Below are positions 1-8,783 of a DNA stretch of 64,000 nucleotides, one piece after another (positions within the stretch are counted from its first letter, which is position 1; every line of letters starts with the position of its first letter). The notes below the pieces were generated by a model that saw nothing but the letters and a program-made list of their open reading frames with translations, was not told the DNA's origin and did not search any database. The translations under genes and the position numbers were made by a program. The stretch is from JBALVT01 sp045110675 (lineage in GTDB: Bacteria > Pseudomonadota > Gammaproteobacteria > Pseudomonadales > Halieaceae), in contig JBGCGJ010000006.1 of NCBI GenBank assembly GCA_045110675.1, positions 310,001 through 374,000 on the forward strand, in the 5' to 3' direction.

Positions 1-966
1 AAGTCGCAGAGCATTCATCATGAATTCCCCGGGGATATCCTCAGGGTTTATCACTCGTTGTTGGGCGTAAAAACTTTTCGCACGGCCGCGCAGGTACTCT
101 CCAGGTTGTTTACGTTTTGAATAGCGAACGATTTCACCGTTGCGGCGGGTAATTTTCCCGTGCGCACCCGCTCCTATTCCCAGGTAGTCTCCGAAGTTCC
201 AATAATTCAGGTTGTGTCGGGAGGACAAGTCATCTTGATTGTAGGCCGATACTTCGTATTGTTTGAACCCGGCGTTCAACAGCAGCTTCTCGCCCTCATG
301 TTGAATATCTGCCAGCGTATTCTCCACAGGCAGTAGCGGAGGTTTGCTGTGAAACACGGTGTTGGGCTCAACAGTTAGTTGATACCATGACAAGTGTGTT
401 GGTTGGTGGGACACGGCAGTCATAATGTCTTTACAGGCATTGTCGACAGACTGCCCTGGGAGACCGTGCATTAAATCCAGATTAAAGTTTCTGAATCCGG
501 CCTGCTTTACCAGTTCGATCGCCCGATGCGCCTGATCACTGCTGTGTATTCGTCCGAGTTTTTGCAAGTGCAAATCTTCGAAACTTTGAATACCCAGTGA
601 TAATCGGTTAATACCTGCACTGTAAAAAGCGGCAAACTTCTCAGACTCGGCCGAGCCCGGATTTGCTTCCATTGTGGCTTCCAGGCTGGGACATAAATCC
701 AATCGGTTTGCGATACCTTTCATCAGTAGACTGAGGTTTTCGGCTGTCATAAGGCTGGGAGTGCCGCCACCGATAAAAAGAGTTTCTACACGACGGCCCT
801 GGATATGGTGCAAATCGTAATCCAAGTCGTCAAGGAGTGCTTCGATGTAGGCGCCTTCCGGTCGCTCCGCATTTTCGTGAGAATTGAAATCGCAGTAGGG
901 ACACTTCTTTTCGCACCAGGGGTAGTGGATATATAGGCTGAGTGGGGGTAGAGCGTCAAAGGGCAT
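1..966 (-). CDS. hemW: HemW-like radical SAM heme chaperone (C-terminus cut by window edge)
   Basis: This is a radical SAM protein of the HemW family (older name: oxygen-independent coproporphyrinogen oxidase-like), thought to bind and deliver heme rather than oxidise coproporphyrinogen. 322 codons are visible from the ATG at 964-966 and the frame stays open to base 1, so the C-terminus lies outside the window; the family is about 375-400 residues. The 4Fe-4S motif CEKKCPYC (C18, C22, C25) follows YIHYPW, and GGGTPSL and a DLMHGLPGQ segment follow, all typical. It starts 2 bases after the rdgB stop, so it is the last visible gene of a metX-metW-DUF4426-rdgB-hemW operon. True coproporphyrinogen oxidase HemN is unlikely because HemN has a longer, different N-terminus. 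Confidence 0.93.
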   Translation of the reverse strand, partial: MPFDALPPLSLYIHYPWCEKKCPYCDFNSHENAERPEGAYIEALLDDLDYDLHHIQGRRVETLFIGGGTPSLMTAENLSLLMKGIANRLDLCPSLEATMEANPGSAESEKFAAFYSAGINRLSLGIQSFEDLHLQKLGRIHSSDQAHRAIELVKQAGFRNFNLDLMHGLPGQSVDNACKDIMTAVSHQPTHLSWYQLTVEPNTVFHSKPPLLPVENTLADIQHEGEKLLLNAGFKQYEVSAYNQDDLSSRHNLNYWNFGDYLGIGAGAHGKITRRNGEIVRYSKRKQPGEYLRGRAKSFYAQQRVINPEDIPGEFMMNALRL

Positions 967-968
967 TT

Positions 969-1586
969 TTAGCGCCCCCGCAAGGCTTCCAACAATTTTT
1001 GACTGGCTTGTGCACGATGACTGATGCGGTTTTTGTCGGCGGAGACTAGCTCAGCCGAGCTGCAGTTGTAGGTTGGAACAAAGAATAGCGGATCGTAGCC
1101 GAAGCCGTTTATTCCGCTGGGTTGGGTCAGTATCTGCCCGTCCCAGGTACCCTGGCACACTAGCGGTGTAGGGTCTTGCCAGTGTCGCATGTACACCAGC
1201 ACACACACGAAACGAGCGTTACGCTGCTCTTGTGGAACACCCTCCAATTCCCTGAGAAGCCTTGCGTTGTTCTCGCGATCGGCGTGTTCTCCGTTAACTC
1301 CTGAAAATCGCGCGGAGTAAATCCCCGGTGCGCCATTTAAAAAACCCACTTCCAGGCCCGAATCATCGGCCAAGGCGGGATGCCCGGTATGTTTGGCGGC
1401 AGCCCTGGCCTTTATAATAGCATTCTCGACAAAGCTCAGTCCGTCTTCGGGTACTTCGGGTGTTTGGAATTCCGATTGAAATTTCAATTGCATATTGAGT
1501 GGTTTCAGCAGAGCGCTGAACTCGGCAAGCTTGCCAGAATTTCCACTGGCCAAAACAACAATTTGTGGATCCGCTGGATGTGACAT
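969..1586 (-). CDS. rdgB: XTP/dITP diphosphatase (non-canonical purine NTP pyrophosphatase)
   Basis: RdgB/HAM1 family enzyme that hydrolyses dITP, ITP and XTP to monophosphates in the cytoplasm, keeping deaminated purines out of DNA and RNA. The 205-residue length is normal. The N-terminal phosphate-binding segment SGNSGKLAEF (from residue 14), the central ADDSGLEV with its metal-binding acidic residues, the GINGFGYDPLF segment and the C-terminal SHRAQA are all present. The ATG shares one base with the stop of the upstream DUF4426 gene (TAATG), indicating translational coupling in the metX operon. Confidence 0.95.
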   Translation of the reverse strand: MSHPADPQIVVLASGNSGKLAEFSALLKPLNMQLKFQSEFQTPEVPEDGLSFVENAIIKARAAAKHTGHPALADDSGLEVGFLNGAPGIYSARFSGVNGEHADRENNARLLRELEGVPQEQRNARFVCVLVYMRHWQDPTPLVCQGTWDGQILTQPSGINGFGYDPLFFVPTYNCSSAELVSADKNRISHRAQASQKLLEALRGR

Positions 1587-2038
1587 TAGTTGATATAAAG
1601 TTGATGTTTGAGTTTGAATTTATAACTCTTTGACGCTCCCTCGGGGCGGAAATCAACTTCAAAGAATCGCCATTCCTCATTTATAAATTTGAAGTCGGCG
1701 ATATAGTAAATGGCATCTCCCTCACGGACTTCTTGAAATTCGAGAAACTGGTTTTGAATCAAGTCCCAGGTCCGGCCCTTTAACAACATGGTCACTGCGT
1801 CATTGTTTTCAGTGCTAGTATCAAGCACTGCCAAATTGAGAATTGCTCGTTTTTCCCCTCGAACAATACCATAATTCGCGGCGACTTCAGGTTGTATGAA
1901 TGTGGTATTGACTACGCTGTAGTGCAACTCGTATTGGTCGAAGGTTTCCGACTGCTCTGCCAGAGCGCCCATTGCGGAGAATAAAAAGACAGTCGCGAGA
2001 TGAAGCAGGTAGGTCGTGCAGTGCTGGTTTTTATTCAT
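1586..2038 (-). CDS. DUF4426 periplasmic protein
   Basis: A 150-residue protein of unknown function, family DUF4426. It has a signal peptide of about 27 residues (charged start, hydrophobic run, AMGALA cleavage region), so it is probably periplasmic. The rest is beta-rich with no recognisable catalytic motif. In Pseudomonas the same family sits between metW and rdgB, as here, where the start lies 2 bases past the metW stop; this conserved position supports a real gene. No function should be read from the neighbourhood beyond co-expression with methionine and housekeeping genes. Confidence 0.85.
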   Translation of the reverse strand: MNKNQHCTTYLLHLATVFLFSAMGALAEQSETFDQYELHYSVVNTTFIQPEVAANYGIVRGEKRAILNLAVLDTSTENNDAVTMLLKGRTWDLIQNQFLEFQEVREGDAIYYIADFKFINEEWRFFEVDFRPEGASKSYKFKLKHQLYIN

Positions 2039-2039
2039 G

Positions 2040-2630
2040 TTATCGGCTTATACGGTAGATGGCTGTTGATGCGAACAGGTTCGGCCAGGTAGACGCCAAT
2101 ACGGATTTACGCTCATTGTTGCCTACCATTTCCCTCGCAAGTATTTGAATCCCCTTTTCTGCACATAGAGATTCGAAATCCTTAACCGTGCAAAAATGGA
2201 TATTGGGGGTGTCGTACCAACGATAGGGCATGAATTCAGATTGCGGCATTTTTCCAAGGGTGCCCAGTTGTAATCGGCACAGCCAATGCGCAAAGTTGGG
2301 GAATGTTACAACGCACTCTCGACCGATTCGCAACATTTCCTCCAGAACTCTGTCGGGGTGGTGTAGCACCTGCAGGGCGTGAGCCATTACTACCGTGTCA
2401 TAACTTTGGTCGGGAAAGTTTGCCAGACTCTTATCCATATCCTGTTCAATGATATTGAGCCCGCGTCCAACCGCCTCGGTAATGTTATCTGGATCAATTT
2501 CCAATCCAAGACCTTCAACTCGTCGTTCTTTTTGCAATAGCTGCAGAAATTCGCCATCGCCACAACCCAAATCAAGCACTCGCGAGCCCGGGGTAATCCA
2601 GCGTTGAATGTGGGTCAGGTCGAGGCGCAT
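2040..2630 (-). CDS. metW: Methionine biosynthesis protein MetW
   Basis: MetW is a small class I SAM-methyltransferase-like protein needed together with MetX for homoserine acylation in several proteobacteria. The 196 residues carry the SAM-binding motif I VLDLGCGDGEF near residues 19-29, the acidic end of motif II (GLEIDPDNI) and a VVMAHALQVLHH segment. Its ATG overlaps the metX stop by one base, so the two are translated together. MetX-MetW co-occurrence is the established signature of this route; whether MetW itself methylates anything is not known from the sequence. Confidence 0.93.
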   Translation of the reverse strand: MRLDLTHIQRWITPGSRVLDLGCGDGEFLQLLQKERRVEGLGLEIDPDNITEAVGRGLNIIEQDMDKSLANFPDQSYDTVVMAHALQVLHHPDRVLEEMLRIGRECVVTFPNFAHWLCRLQLGTLGKMPQSEFMPYRWYDTPNIHFCTVKDFESLCAEKGIQILAREMVGNNERKSVLASTWPNLFASTAIYRISR

Positions 2631-3775
2631 CAGAGACTTTCTCCGACGCGCTTCATGTAGGCGCTAAACAGCTCCAGATAGCGAGGTATTGGCATTAGAA
2701 ATGCGTCGTGACCTTCTTTGGCTTCGATTTCGGCATAACTTACCTGCTGATTCGAGGCGATCAACGCGTCCACTATCTCGCGAGAGCGCTCCGGGGAGAA
2801 CCGCCAGTCGGTGGAAAACGAAACCACGAGAAAACTGCACTTGGCATTTTTGAAAGCCGTTACCGGGTCATCGTTGTATTCTCGAGCGAGATCGAAGTAG
2901 TCCAATGCCCTGGTCATTAAAATATAAGTGTTGGCGTCAAAGTGTTCCGAAAACTGGCTCCCCTGGTGGCGCAAGTAACTTTCCACCTGGAACACGACAT
3001 CGTCATCAGTTCCGATGTCGAAGGACCCGGTACGCAGCTCTCTGCCAAACTTTGTCGCCATCGCGTGATCTGACAGATAAGTCACATGTCCGACCATGCG
3101 AGCCAACCCCAAGCCTTTCGCTGGAACAGCGTCATTGCTGAGGTAGTGTCCCTCATTAAAATCCGGGTCGGAGACAATGGCTTGCCTGGCGATTTCGTTA
3201 AAAGCGATATTCTGCGCACTGAGTTTCATTGCCGAGGCGATAACAACGCAGTGTTTTATCCGCTCTGGAAACATCAGTGCCCACCGCATAGCCTGCATGC
3301 CTCCAAGACTGCCACCAATTACAGCTGCCCAGCAGCTTATGCCCAGCAAGTCTGCCAGACGCACTTGGCTATTGACCCAGTCGCGGGCGCGCAGCGAGGG
3401 AAAGTCAGGCCCCCAGGGTTTTCCGGTTTCGGGATCGATGGAGTTTGGCCCGGTGGAGCCGTGACATCCGCCCAAGTTATTGAGACTGACCACAAAGAAG
3501 CGATTGGTATCGATGGGTTTTCCAGGGCCGATGCACTCATCCCACCATCCGGGCTTTTTGTCTTCGAGGGTGTGGTAGCCCGCGGCGTGATGATGGCCGC
3601 TGAGTGCATGGCAAATTAACACAGCGTTAGAGCAGTGTGCGTTGAGCTGCCCGTAGGTCTCGTAGACTAAATCGTATTCGGCCAGCTCTCGACCGCAGGC
3701 CAGTGCTAGCGGTTGATCAAAGTGCGCAATCTGGGGTGTAACCACCCCCACTGAATTTTCGGCCACAAGACTCAT
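2630..3775 (-). CDS. metX: Homoserine O-acyltransferase MetX
   Basis: Alpha/beta-hydrolase-fold acyltransferase that activates L-homoserine with an acyl-CoA in methionine synthesis. The 381-residue length is usual. The nucleophile elbow GGSLGGMQAMRW (Ser near residue 155), the SGHHHAAG segment after NAVLICHAL, the catalytic Asp region FSTDWRFSP and the catalytic His in KEGHDAFLMP are present. The ATG follows a normal spacing; the gene leads the metX-metW-DUF4426-rdgB-hemW operon. The family name says acetyltransferase, but MetX enzymes paired with MetW in Pseudomonas are reported to use succinyl-CoA, so the acyl donor here is unsettled. Confidence 0.95.
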   Translation of the reverse strand: MSLVAENSVGVVTPQIAHFDQPLALACGRELAEYDLVYETYGQLNAHCSNAVLICHALSGHHHAAGYHTLEDKKPGWWDECIGPGKPIDTNRFFVVSLNNLGGCHGSTGPNSIDPETGKPWGPDFPSLRARDWVNSQVRLADLLGISCWAAVIGGSLGGMQAMRWALMFPERIKHCVVIASAMKLSAQNIAFNEIARQAIVSDPDFNEGHYLSNDAVPAKGLGLARMVGHVTYLSDHAMATKFGRELRTGSFDIGTDDDVVFQVESYLRHQGSQFSEHFDANTYILMTRALDYFDLAREYNDDPVTAFKNAKCSFLVVSFSTDWRFSPERSREIVDALIASNQQVSYAEIEAKEGHDAFLMPIPRYLELFSAYMKRVGESL

Positions 3776-3787
3776 GGTAAATGTTAC

Positions 3788-4375
3788 TCAGAGACCTATA
3801 ACCAGGCCAAGAGGTAGTTTAACGTTCGCGGCCATATGGCCGAGGGCGATTTTAATGACGTTTATCAGCACAAATACCAGTATCGCTGAAAAGTCGAACC
3901 CGCCCATAGGCGGTAGTAATTGCCGAAAAGGTTTTAGTACAGGCTCGGTAATCTGGTGCAATAAGTAGATCGCCGGATTGCTGTTGCCCGGGGCCAGCCA
4001 GCTTAGTATGACCATTGCCAGAATTGCAAAAAAGTAAATGTTAACCAGCAGGCCGAGTATGCCTAGAGCCGCCCAAACTATAATGGTTAATGGGTTTGGC
4101 AGTGCGAATCCACCCAGAACGATGACTACTACAATCGCAGCAATCTGTAGCAAAAATGCGAGCAGCAATGTCGCTAGATCGATGCCGCCAAAGCCGGGAA
4201 TAACTCGCCGCAAAGGGACTACCAAAGGGTTGGTGATTTTTACCAGAAATTGGCTGATGGGGTTGTAGAAATCCGCCCTGGCCCACTGCATGAGAAAACG
4301 CAGCAGCATAGCGATCATGTACAGACTGAGAAATGTCTGAGTTAAATAAATTGCAATTTCGCTGAGAGCACCCAT
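3788..4375 (-). CDS. yggT: YggT family integral membrane protein
   Basis: A 195-residue membrane protein with two tandem YggT units, each a pair of hydrophobic helices linked by a motif of the type NPLVVPLRRVIP / EPVLKPFRQLLPP. Four to five membrane segments are visible. A longer reading frame begins at 4420, but I chose the ATG at 4373-4375 (MGALSEI) because it matches the family start and lies 4 bases after the proC stop, whereas the longer form would overlap proC by 41 bases. YggT proteins resemble Ycf19 of cyanobacteria and plastids; the exact role is not established. Confidence 0.9.
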   Translation of the reverse strand: MGALSEIAIYLTQTFLSLYMIAMLLRFLMQWARADFYNPISQFLVKITNPLVVPLRRVIPGFGGIDLATLLLAFLLQIAAIVVVIVLGGFALPNPLTIIVWAALGILGLLVNIYFFAILAMVILSWLAPGNSNPAIYLLHQITEPVLKPFRQLLPPMGGFDFSAILVFVLINVIKIALGHMAANVKLPLGLVIGL

Positions 4376-4379
4376 GTTA

Positions 4380-5201
4380 CTAACCCATCTCCCGTGACAT
4401 TTCTTTTGCCCGATCTGCACAAGCCACCATGGCTTTTCTCACCACATCTTCAAGGCCGCCTTGCTCAAAACTTGCCACTGCTCTCTCGGTCGTTCCCCCG
4501 GGGCTTGTTACTCGGCGCCTTAGTTCCTCGAGATCAATATCGTTTTCCAAAGCCATGCGCGATGCCCCGAGCGCCGTTTGCTTGGCCAACAGGTTAGCGG
4601 TGTCTTTTTCCAAACCCAGCTCAATACCCACTTTAATCATGGATTCCAAAAACATGAAGAAGTAGGCCGGGCCACTTCCCGAAAGAGCGGTGATGGCATC
4701 CAGTTCTTCTTCGGTGCTTACCCAGGAGTTAACTCCCACGGCACCGAGAATTGAGTCGGCAAACGCTTTTTGCGTATCGCTGACCTGAGCGCTGGCAAAC
4801 AAGCCGCTGGCGCCGCACCCTAGCAAGGCAGGTGTATTTGGCATGCAGCGAATGACGGGTACCTCTGCGCCTAAACGACGCTGCAAACTTTCTATTGTTA
4901 CACCGGCGGCGATGGAAATGGCGACCGCTCCCGAGGCTTGAAGAGCGCCAGCAATACTGGTGCAGGCATCTGCCATCACCTGCGGTTTCACCGCAAGAAT
5001 GACCACCTCCGCGCCTTTTACAGCCTCTTCATTGCTATCTGAAACACTTATCGGAGCAATCGCCTGCAAGTTCTCGAGACTCGGGGGATAGGGGTCCGAG
5101 GCGCTAATTTTTGACGCCGGTTGGCCTGCCTCAATCAACCCTCCAAGAATGCTGCTGGCCATATTGCCGGCACCGATGAATGCTATCTGTGGTTTTTCCA
5201 A
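4380..5201 (-). CDS. proC: Pyrroline-5-carboxylate reductase
   Basis: ProC makes the last step of proline synthesis, reducing 1-pyrroline-5-carboxylate with NAD(P)H. The 273 residues start with the Rossmann motif IGAGNMASSILGGL, contain VILAVKPQVM and RCMPNTPALLG, the proline-binding SGSGPAYFF helix near residue 170 and the C-terminal TSPGGTTERAV signature. It lies in a yggS-proC-yggT series on the minus strand, the widespread arrangement. Confidence 0.97.
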   Translation of the reverse strand: MEKPQIAFIGAGNMASSILGGLIEAGQPASKISASDPYPPSLENLQAIAPISVSDSNEEAVKGAEVVILAVKPQVMADACTSIAGALQASGAVAISIAAGVTIESLQRRLGAEVPVIRCMPNTPALLGCGASGLFASAQVSDTQKAFADSILGAVGVNSWVSTEEELDAITALSGSGPAYFFMFLESMIKVGIELGLEKDTANLLAKQTALGASRMALENDIDLEELRRRVTSPGGTTERAVASFEQGGLEDVVRKAMVACADRAKEMSREMG

Positions 5202-5273
5202 GAGATGTTAGTCCATGCTGTAAAGCGAGCTAAAATAGTGATCGGGCAGTATACACGCCGCTGCGGGCCAAAA

Positions 5274-5966
5274 TCACTTATTCCGCGGCCCAAAAATAGC
5301 GGTGCCAATTCTAACCATCGTGGAGCCTTCGGTAATGGCGGCCTCCATATCCTGGGACATGCCCATCGACAGAGTATCCATTTCTGGCACGATGTCTTTG
5401 AGATTCTCCATTGCGGTTCGCAACCTGCCGAACTCGCCGCTTTGGTACTCGAAATCGTCCGTCTCGGCGGGAATTGCCATCAGTCCTCGCAAAGTGATTC
5501 CCGGGAGTCTGCGCAATTCCTTCGCAAGAAATGGCAGCTCCTCCAGACTGACGCCAGATTTACTGTACTCTCTGGAGATATTCACCTGAATACAGGTTTG
5601 CAGAGGCGGCAGATGGGTGGGTCGCTGCTCGCTGAGGCGTCTGGCAACTTTGGCCCGGTCGATACTGTGAACCCAGTCAAAGTTTTCGGCAATGAGTTTG
5701 GTTTTGTTCGATTGAATCGGGCCAATAAAATGCCAATTCAATTCCAAATCTGATAATTCCTCAACTTTCTCAAGGGCCTCTTGCAGGTAATTTTCCCCAA
5801 AATCGGATAATCCGCATTCGTGGGCCCTTCGAATGGCCTCAGAAGGCCTAGTTTTGCTAACTGCAAGTACTTTAACAGTGGCTTTGTCGCGCTGGCTTTT
5901 TTGGGCTGCGAGTCGTACTCTTTCGAGAAGCTTTGCTATATTGTCGCTAATAATTGGTTCGGTCAT
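5274..5966 (-). CDS. yggS: PLP homeostasis protein YggS
   Basis: YggS (PLPBP/COG0325) is a monomeric, single-barrel pyridoxal-phosphate-binding protein that controls vitamin B6 and amino-acid balance. The 230 residues include the PLP lysine in VLAVSKTRP (K38), the FGENYLQEA helix, HFIGPIQSNK, and the phosphate-binding C-terminal SMGMSQDMEAAI and GTAIFG segments. It faces away from pilT, with a 160-base divergent region between them, as in Pseudomonas. Confidence 0.95.
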   Translation of the reverse strand: MTEPIISDNIAKLLERVRLAAQKSQRDKATVKVLAVSKTRPSEAIRRAHECGLSDFGENYLQEALEKVEELSDLELNWHFIGPIQSNKTKLIAENFDWVHSIDRAKVARRLSEQRPTHLPPLQTCIQVNISREYSKSGVSLEELPFLAKELRRLPGITLRGLMAIPAETDDFEYQSGEFGRLRTAMENLKDIVPEMDTLSMGMSQDMEAAITEGSTMVRIGTAIFGPRNK

Positions 5967-6031
5967 TGGGGGATTCTAGCCGATTCGCCCCGGAACGTAC
6001 TAATTGTTCTAGTCGGCAAAAAATAAATAGT

Positions 6032-6049
6032 GGCACGGCGCGGCACGGC
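6032..6049 (+). repeat. Direct repeat GGCACGGC x2 in the yggS/pilT divergent region
   Basis: GGCACGGC occurs at 6032-6039 and again at 6042-6049, about 80 bases before the pilT start, in an otherwise mixed-composition intergenic stretch (5967-6126). It could be a regulator contact; I see no clear sigma-70 promoter next to it, and the GG-GC spacing is one base short of a sigma-54 promoter. Confidence 0.4.
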
Positions 6050-6126
6050 ACCCGAGTTGAGGGACTCAGTGGTGCGCGTAAAAGTCGTCGAAAGCCGCAG
6101 GTATGGACGTTTAGTAGGGGAACACG

Positions 6127-7161
6127 ATGGATATAACAGAACTTCTGGCGTTTAGCGCGAAGCAGGGAGCGTCCGACTTACACCTCTCCGCCGGCCTTCC
6201 ACCCATGATCAGAGTCGATGGCGATGTCCGTCGAATTAACTTGCCTCCCATGGAGCATAAGCAAGTACATGAGCTGATCTACGACATCATGAATGACCGA
6301 CAGCGAAAGGATTTTGAGGAATTCATGGAAACGGATTTCTCCTTCGAGGTTCCCGGGGTTGCGCGTTTCCGCGTTAATGCCTTCAACCATAATCGCGGTG
6401 CTGGCGGTGTTTTTCGAACGATTCCTTCAAAAGTGCTGACCATGGAAGATTTGGCAATGGGGCAGGTATTTCGCGATATCTCGCTGATGCCTCGAGGCTT
6501 GGTGTTGGTGACTGGACCGACGGGTTCGGGTAAGTCGACTACATTGGCTGCGATGGTCGACTTTATTAATGACAATAAATATGAGCATATCCTCACGGTT
6601 GAGGATCCAATCGAATTTGTTCACGAGAGCAAGAAATGCCTGGTGAATCAGCGAGAAGTTCACCGAGACACCCTCGGCTTTTCTGAAGCACTTCGCTCTG
6701 CTCTGCGAGAAGACCCCGATATTATTCTGGTGGGCGAAATGCGCGACCTGGAGACAATACGATTGGCACTAACCGCTGCTGAAACCGGCCACCTTGTTTT
6801 TGGAACCCTGCACACAACCTCGGCGGCGAAAACCATCGACAGGATCGTGGATGTGTTCCCGGGTGAAGAAAAATCCATGATCCGCTCCATGCTGTCGGAG
6901 TCACTGCAGGCGGTAATTTCGCAAACCCTGCTGAAGCGGGCAACAGGTGGCCGAGTGGCTGCACACGAAATTATGCGCGGTACCTCGGCCATTAGAAACC
7001 TGATACGCGAAGACAAGGTTGCGCAGATGTATTCTGCGATACAGACAGGCCACGCCCTGGGTATGCAGACGATGGACCAGTGTCTGTCGGCGCTGTTGGA
7101 TAAACGGATTATTACCAAAGAAGCCGCCAGAGAAAAAGCCAGAATGCCGGAAAACTTCTAG
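6127..7161 (+). CDS. pilT: Type IV pilus retraction ATPase PilT
   Basis: Cytoplasmic hexameric ATPase that retracts type IV pili for twitching motility and DNA uptake. The 344 residues include an N-terminal PAS-like region, the Walker A motif GPTGSGKST near residue 132, the Asp box and Walker B DPDIILVGEMRD near 196-207, and the His box GHLVFGTLHTTSA. The C-terminal AIRNLIRE segment, required for retraction in PilT, is present as AIRNLIRED. A GGGG ribosome site precedes the ATG. pilU follows after 39 bases in the standard pilT-pilU pair. Confidence 0.97.
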   Translation: MDITELLAFSAKQGASDLHLSAGLPPMIRVDGDVRRINLPPMEHKQVHELIYDIMNDRQRKDFEEFMETDFSFEVPGVARFRVNAFNHNRGAGGVFRTIPSKVLTMEDLAMGQVFRDISLMPRGLVLVTGPTGSGKSTTLAAMVDFINDNKYEHILTVEDPIEFVHESKKCLVNQREVHRDTLGFSEALRSALREDPDIILVGEMRDLETIRLALTAAETGHLVFGTLHTTSAAKTIDRIVDVFPGEEKSMIRSMLSESLQAVISQTLLKRATGGRVAAHEIMRGTSAIRNLIREDKVAQMYSAIQTGHALGMQTMDQCLSALLDKRIITKEAAREKARMPENF

Positions 7162-7200
7162 GCTGTTTGAATTGGCGTCGAATCGGGAGAGAACAACACA

Positions 7201-8343
7201 ATGAATATTGATGATTTGCTCGAACGCGTAGTGAAAGATAAAGCTTCTGACGGATTTATTTCAGCCGGAGCCGCACCCAGTATCAAGGTTGATGGCCAGC
7301 TCCACCCAATCAATGACAATATCTTATCTGCCGAAGACGCTAAAGAACTGGTACTTTCGGTCATGCGCGAAGATCAGCAGCAGGAATTTCTGCGAGACCG
7401 CGAATGTAATTTTGCGATTACCCGGGGTGACCTGGGTCGATTTCGAGTTAGCGCATACGTGCAGCGCGAACAGTGTGGAATGGTTATACGTCGTATTGAA
7501 TCCACTATTCCAACCATAGAATCACTGGACTTACCGCCTATTATTCGCGATCTGGCTATGACCAAGCGCGGATTGGTTATTTTTGTAGGAGCAACCGGCA
7601 CCGGTAAATCTACTTCTCTTGCATCTATGCTCGGCTATCGCAACGAAAACAGCAAAGGCCACATAATAACAGTGGAAGATCCGATCGAATTTATTCATCA
7701 GAATGCCGGCTGTATTGTCACTCAACGCGAAGTCGGACTGGATACTGATTCATTTGATGTCGCATTGAAAAATACTCTTCGCCAGGCGCCTGACGTCATC
7801 ATGATTGGCGAGGTTCGTTCAGCGGAGACAATGGCTCAGGCGCTGACGTTTGCCGAAACAGGTCATCTTTGCTTGTGCACTTTGCATGCGAATAACGCCA
7901 ACCAGGCTCTGGATCGAATTCAGAGTTTTTTCCCACCCAATCAGCAGTCACAAATCTGGATGGATTTATCTCTCAACCTCAGAGCGATGGTGGCGCAGCA
8001 GTTGCTACCTAGAAAAGTGGGTAAGGGACGTATTCCTGTGGTTGAAGTGCTGCTCAACACGCCTTTGGTATCAGAGTATATTCGCAAGGGTGAGGTGCAC
8101 TTAATTAAAGAGGTGATTTCCAAGTCTAACGAGCAGGGTATGCAAACCCTCGATCAGTCTTTGGTTCAGAACTACAAGCTGGGCAATATTAGCTTGGAAG
8201 ATGCAATACGCCACGCAGATTCATCTAACGACGTGCGCCTCATGATCAAAATGTATGAGAAGAGCAAAACCAGTGGCAACGATGTCGATACAGGCTTGAC
8301 CTACGATAAGCCCGATAGCGGACGCCACCTCAGAAGACGCTAG
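7201..8343 (+). CDS. pilU: PilT-dependent pilus retraction ATPase PilU
   Basis: Second PilT-type ATPase, which assists PilT in pilus retraction under load. The 380 residues match PilU length and carry Walker A GATGTGKST, Walker B PDVIMIGEVR and the His box TGHLCLCTLHANNA. The ORF starts at ATG and ends with a charged tail (RHLRRR) that is typical of PilU, not PilT. Its TAG stop at 8341-8343 overlaps the ruvX stop on the other strand (shared CTAG), so transcription is convergent with no terminator room. Confidence 0.96.
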   Translation: MNIDDLLERVVKDKASDGFISAGAAPSIKVDGQLHPINDNILSAEDAKELVLSVMREDQQQEFLRDRECNFAITRGDLGRFRVSAYVQREQCGMVIRRIESTIPTIESLDLPPIIRDLAMTKRGLVIFVGATGTGKSTSLASMLGYRNENSKGHIITVEDPIEFIHQNAGCIVTQREVGLDTDSFDVALKNTLRQAPDVIMIGEVRSAETMAQALTFAETGHLCLCTLHANNANQALDRIQSFFPPNQQSQIWMDLSLNLRAMVAQQLLPRKVGKGRIPVVEVLLNTPLVSEYIRKGEVHLIKEVISKSNEQGMQTLDQSLVQNYKLGNISLEDAIRHADSSNDVRLMIKMYEKSKTSGNDVDTGLTYDKPDSGRHLRRR

Positions 8344-8771
8344 AGATAGCCGTTCTGTCTCATCCAGGTCTGCAGGATTAACTCCGCAGCATAGCTATCA
8401 ATAGGGCTGTCCTTATAGTGGCCTTTGTGTCCCTTATCTCGCTGACTTTGTTTGGCTTCGAAGCTGCTGAGGCGCTCATCGCTCATCTCTACGGTCAGTC
8501 CAAGGCGCCCGTGAAGCCTGCGTGCAAATTTGCGCGCTCTCTCGCCCAAAACTCCATCGGAGCCATCCATATTTAGCGGGTCCCCGACTACAATTAATTC
8601 TGGCTGCCATTCGCGCACGATTTTTTCCAGTTCCGGCCACTGTGGTATCCCGTCCTTCGCTCGGATGATCGCTAACGGCTGAGTTGTCGATGTTAGACAG
8701 TTGCCAACGGCGATTCCTATTTGGCGAAGACCGTAGTCGAACGCAAGTATTGTTTTGATAGCGTGGATCAC
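8340..8771 (-). CDS. ruvX: Holliday junction resolvase-like RuvX/YqgF
   Basis: RNase H-fold nuclease implicated in 16S rRNA 5'-end maturation and proposed as a Holliday junction resolvase. The 143 residues contain the catalytic-Asp strand ILAFDYGLRQIGIAVG near the start, VVGDPLNMDGS, and MSDERLSSFEA followed by a C-terminal PIDSYAAELILQTW with the last acidic ligands. The start is GTG at 8769-8771, which places the first catalytic strand at the usual distance from the N-terminus. It lies 12 bases downstream of yqgE in a gshB-tonB-yqgE-ruvX order. Confidence 0.94.
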   Translation of the reverse strand: MIHAIKTILAFDYGLRQIGIAVGNCLTSTTQPLAIIRAKDGIPQWPELEKIVREWQPELIVVGDPLNMDGSDGVLGERARKFARRLHGRLGLTVEMSDERLSSFEAKQSQRDKGHKGHYKDSPIDSYAAELILQTWMRQNGYL

Positions 8772-8783
8772 TGTGTTGGAGTT

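Noticed and set aside
3086..3619. 177-codon open frame on the plus strand
   Set aside because: Lies wholly antisense to metX, whose protein motifs are complete; no ribosome site or family likeness.
5121..5753. 210-codon open frame on the plus strand
   Set aside because: Antisense to proC and yggS, both certain genes; composition reflects their codon pattern.
6031..6046. Sigma-54-like promoter TGGCACG...GGCA before pilT
   Set aside because: The -24 half fits well, but the -12 GC is one base too close, which normally abolishes sigma-54 promoter function.
6660..7118. 152-codon open frame on the minus strand
   Set aside because: Antisense shadow of pilT, rich in Ser and Arg as expected from reversed codons.
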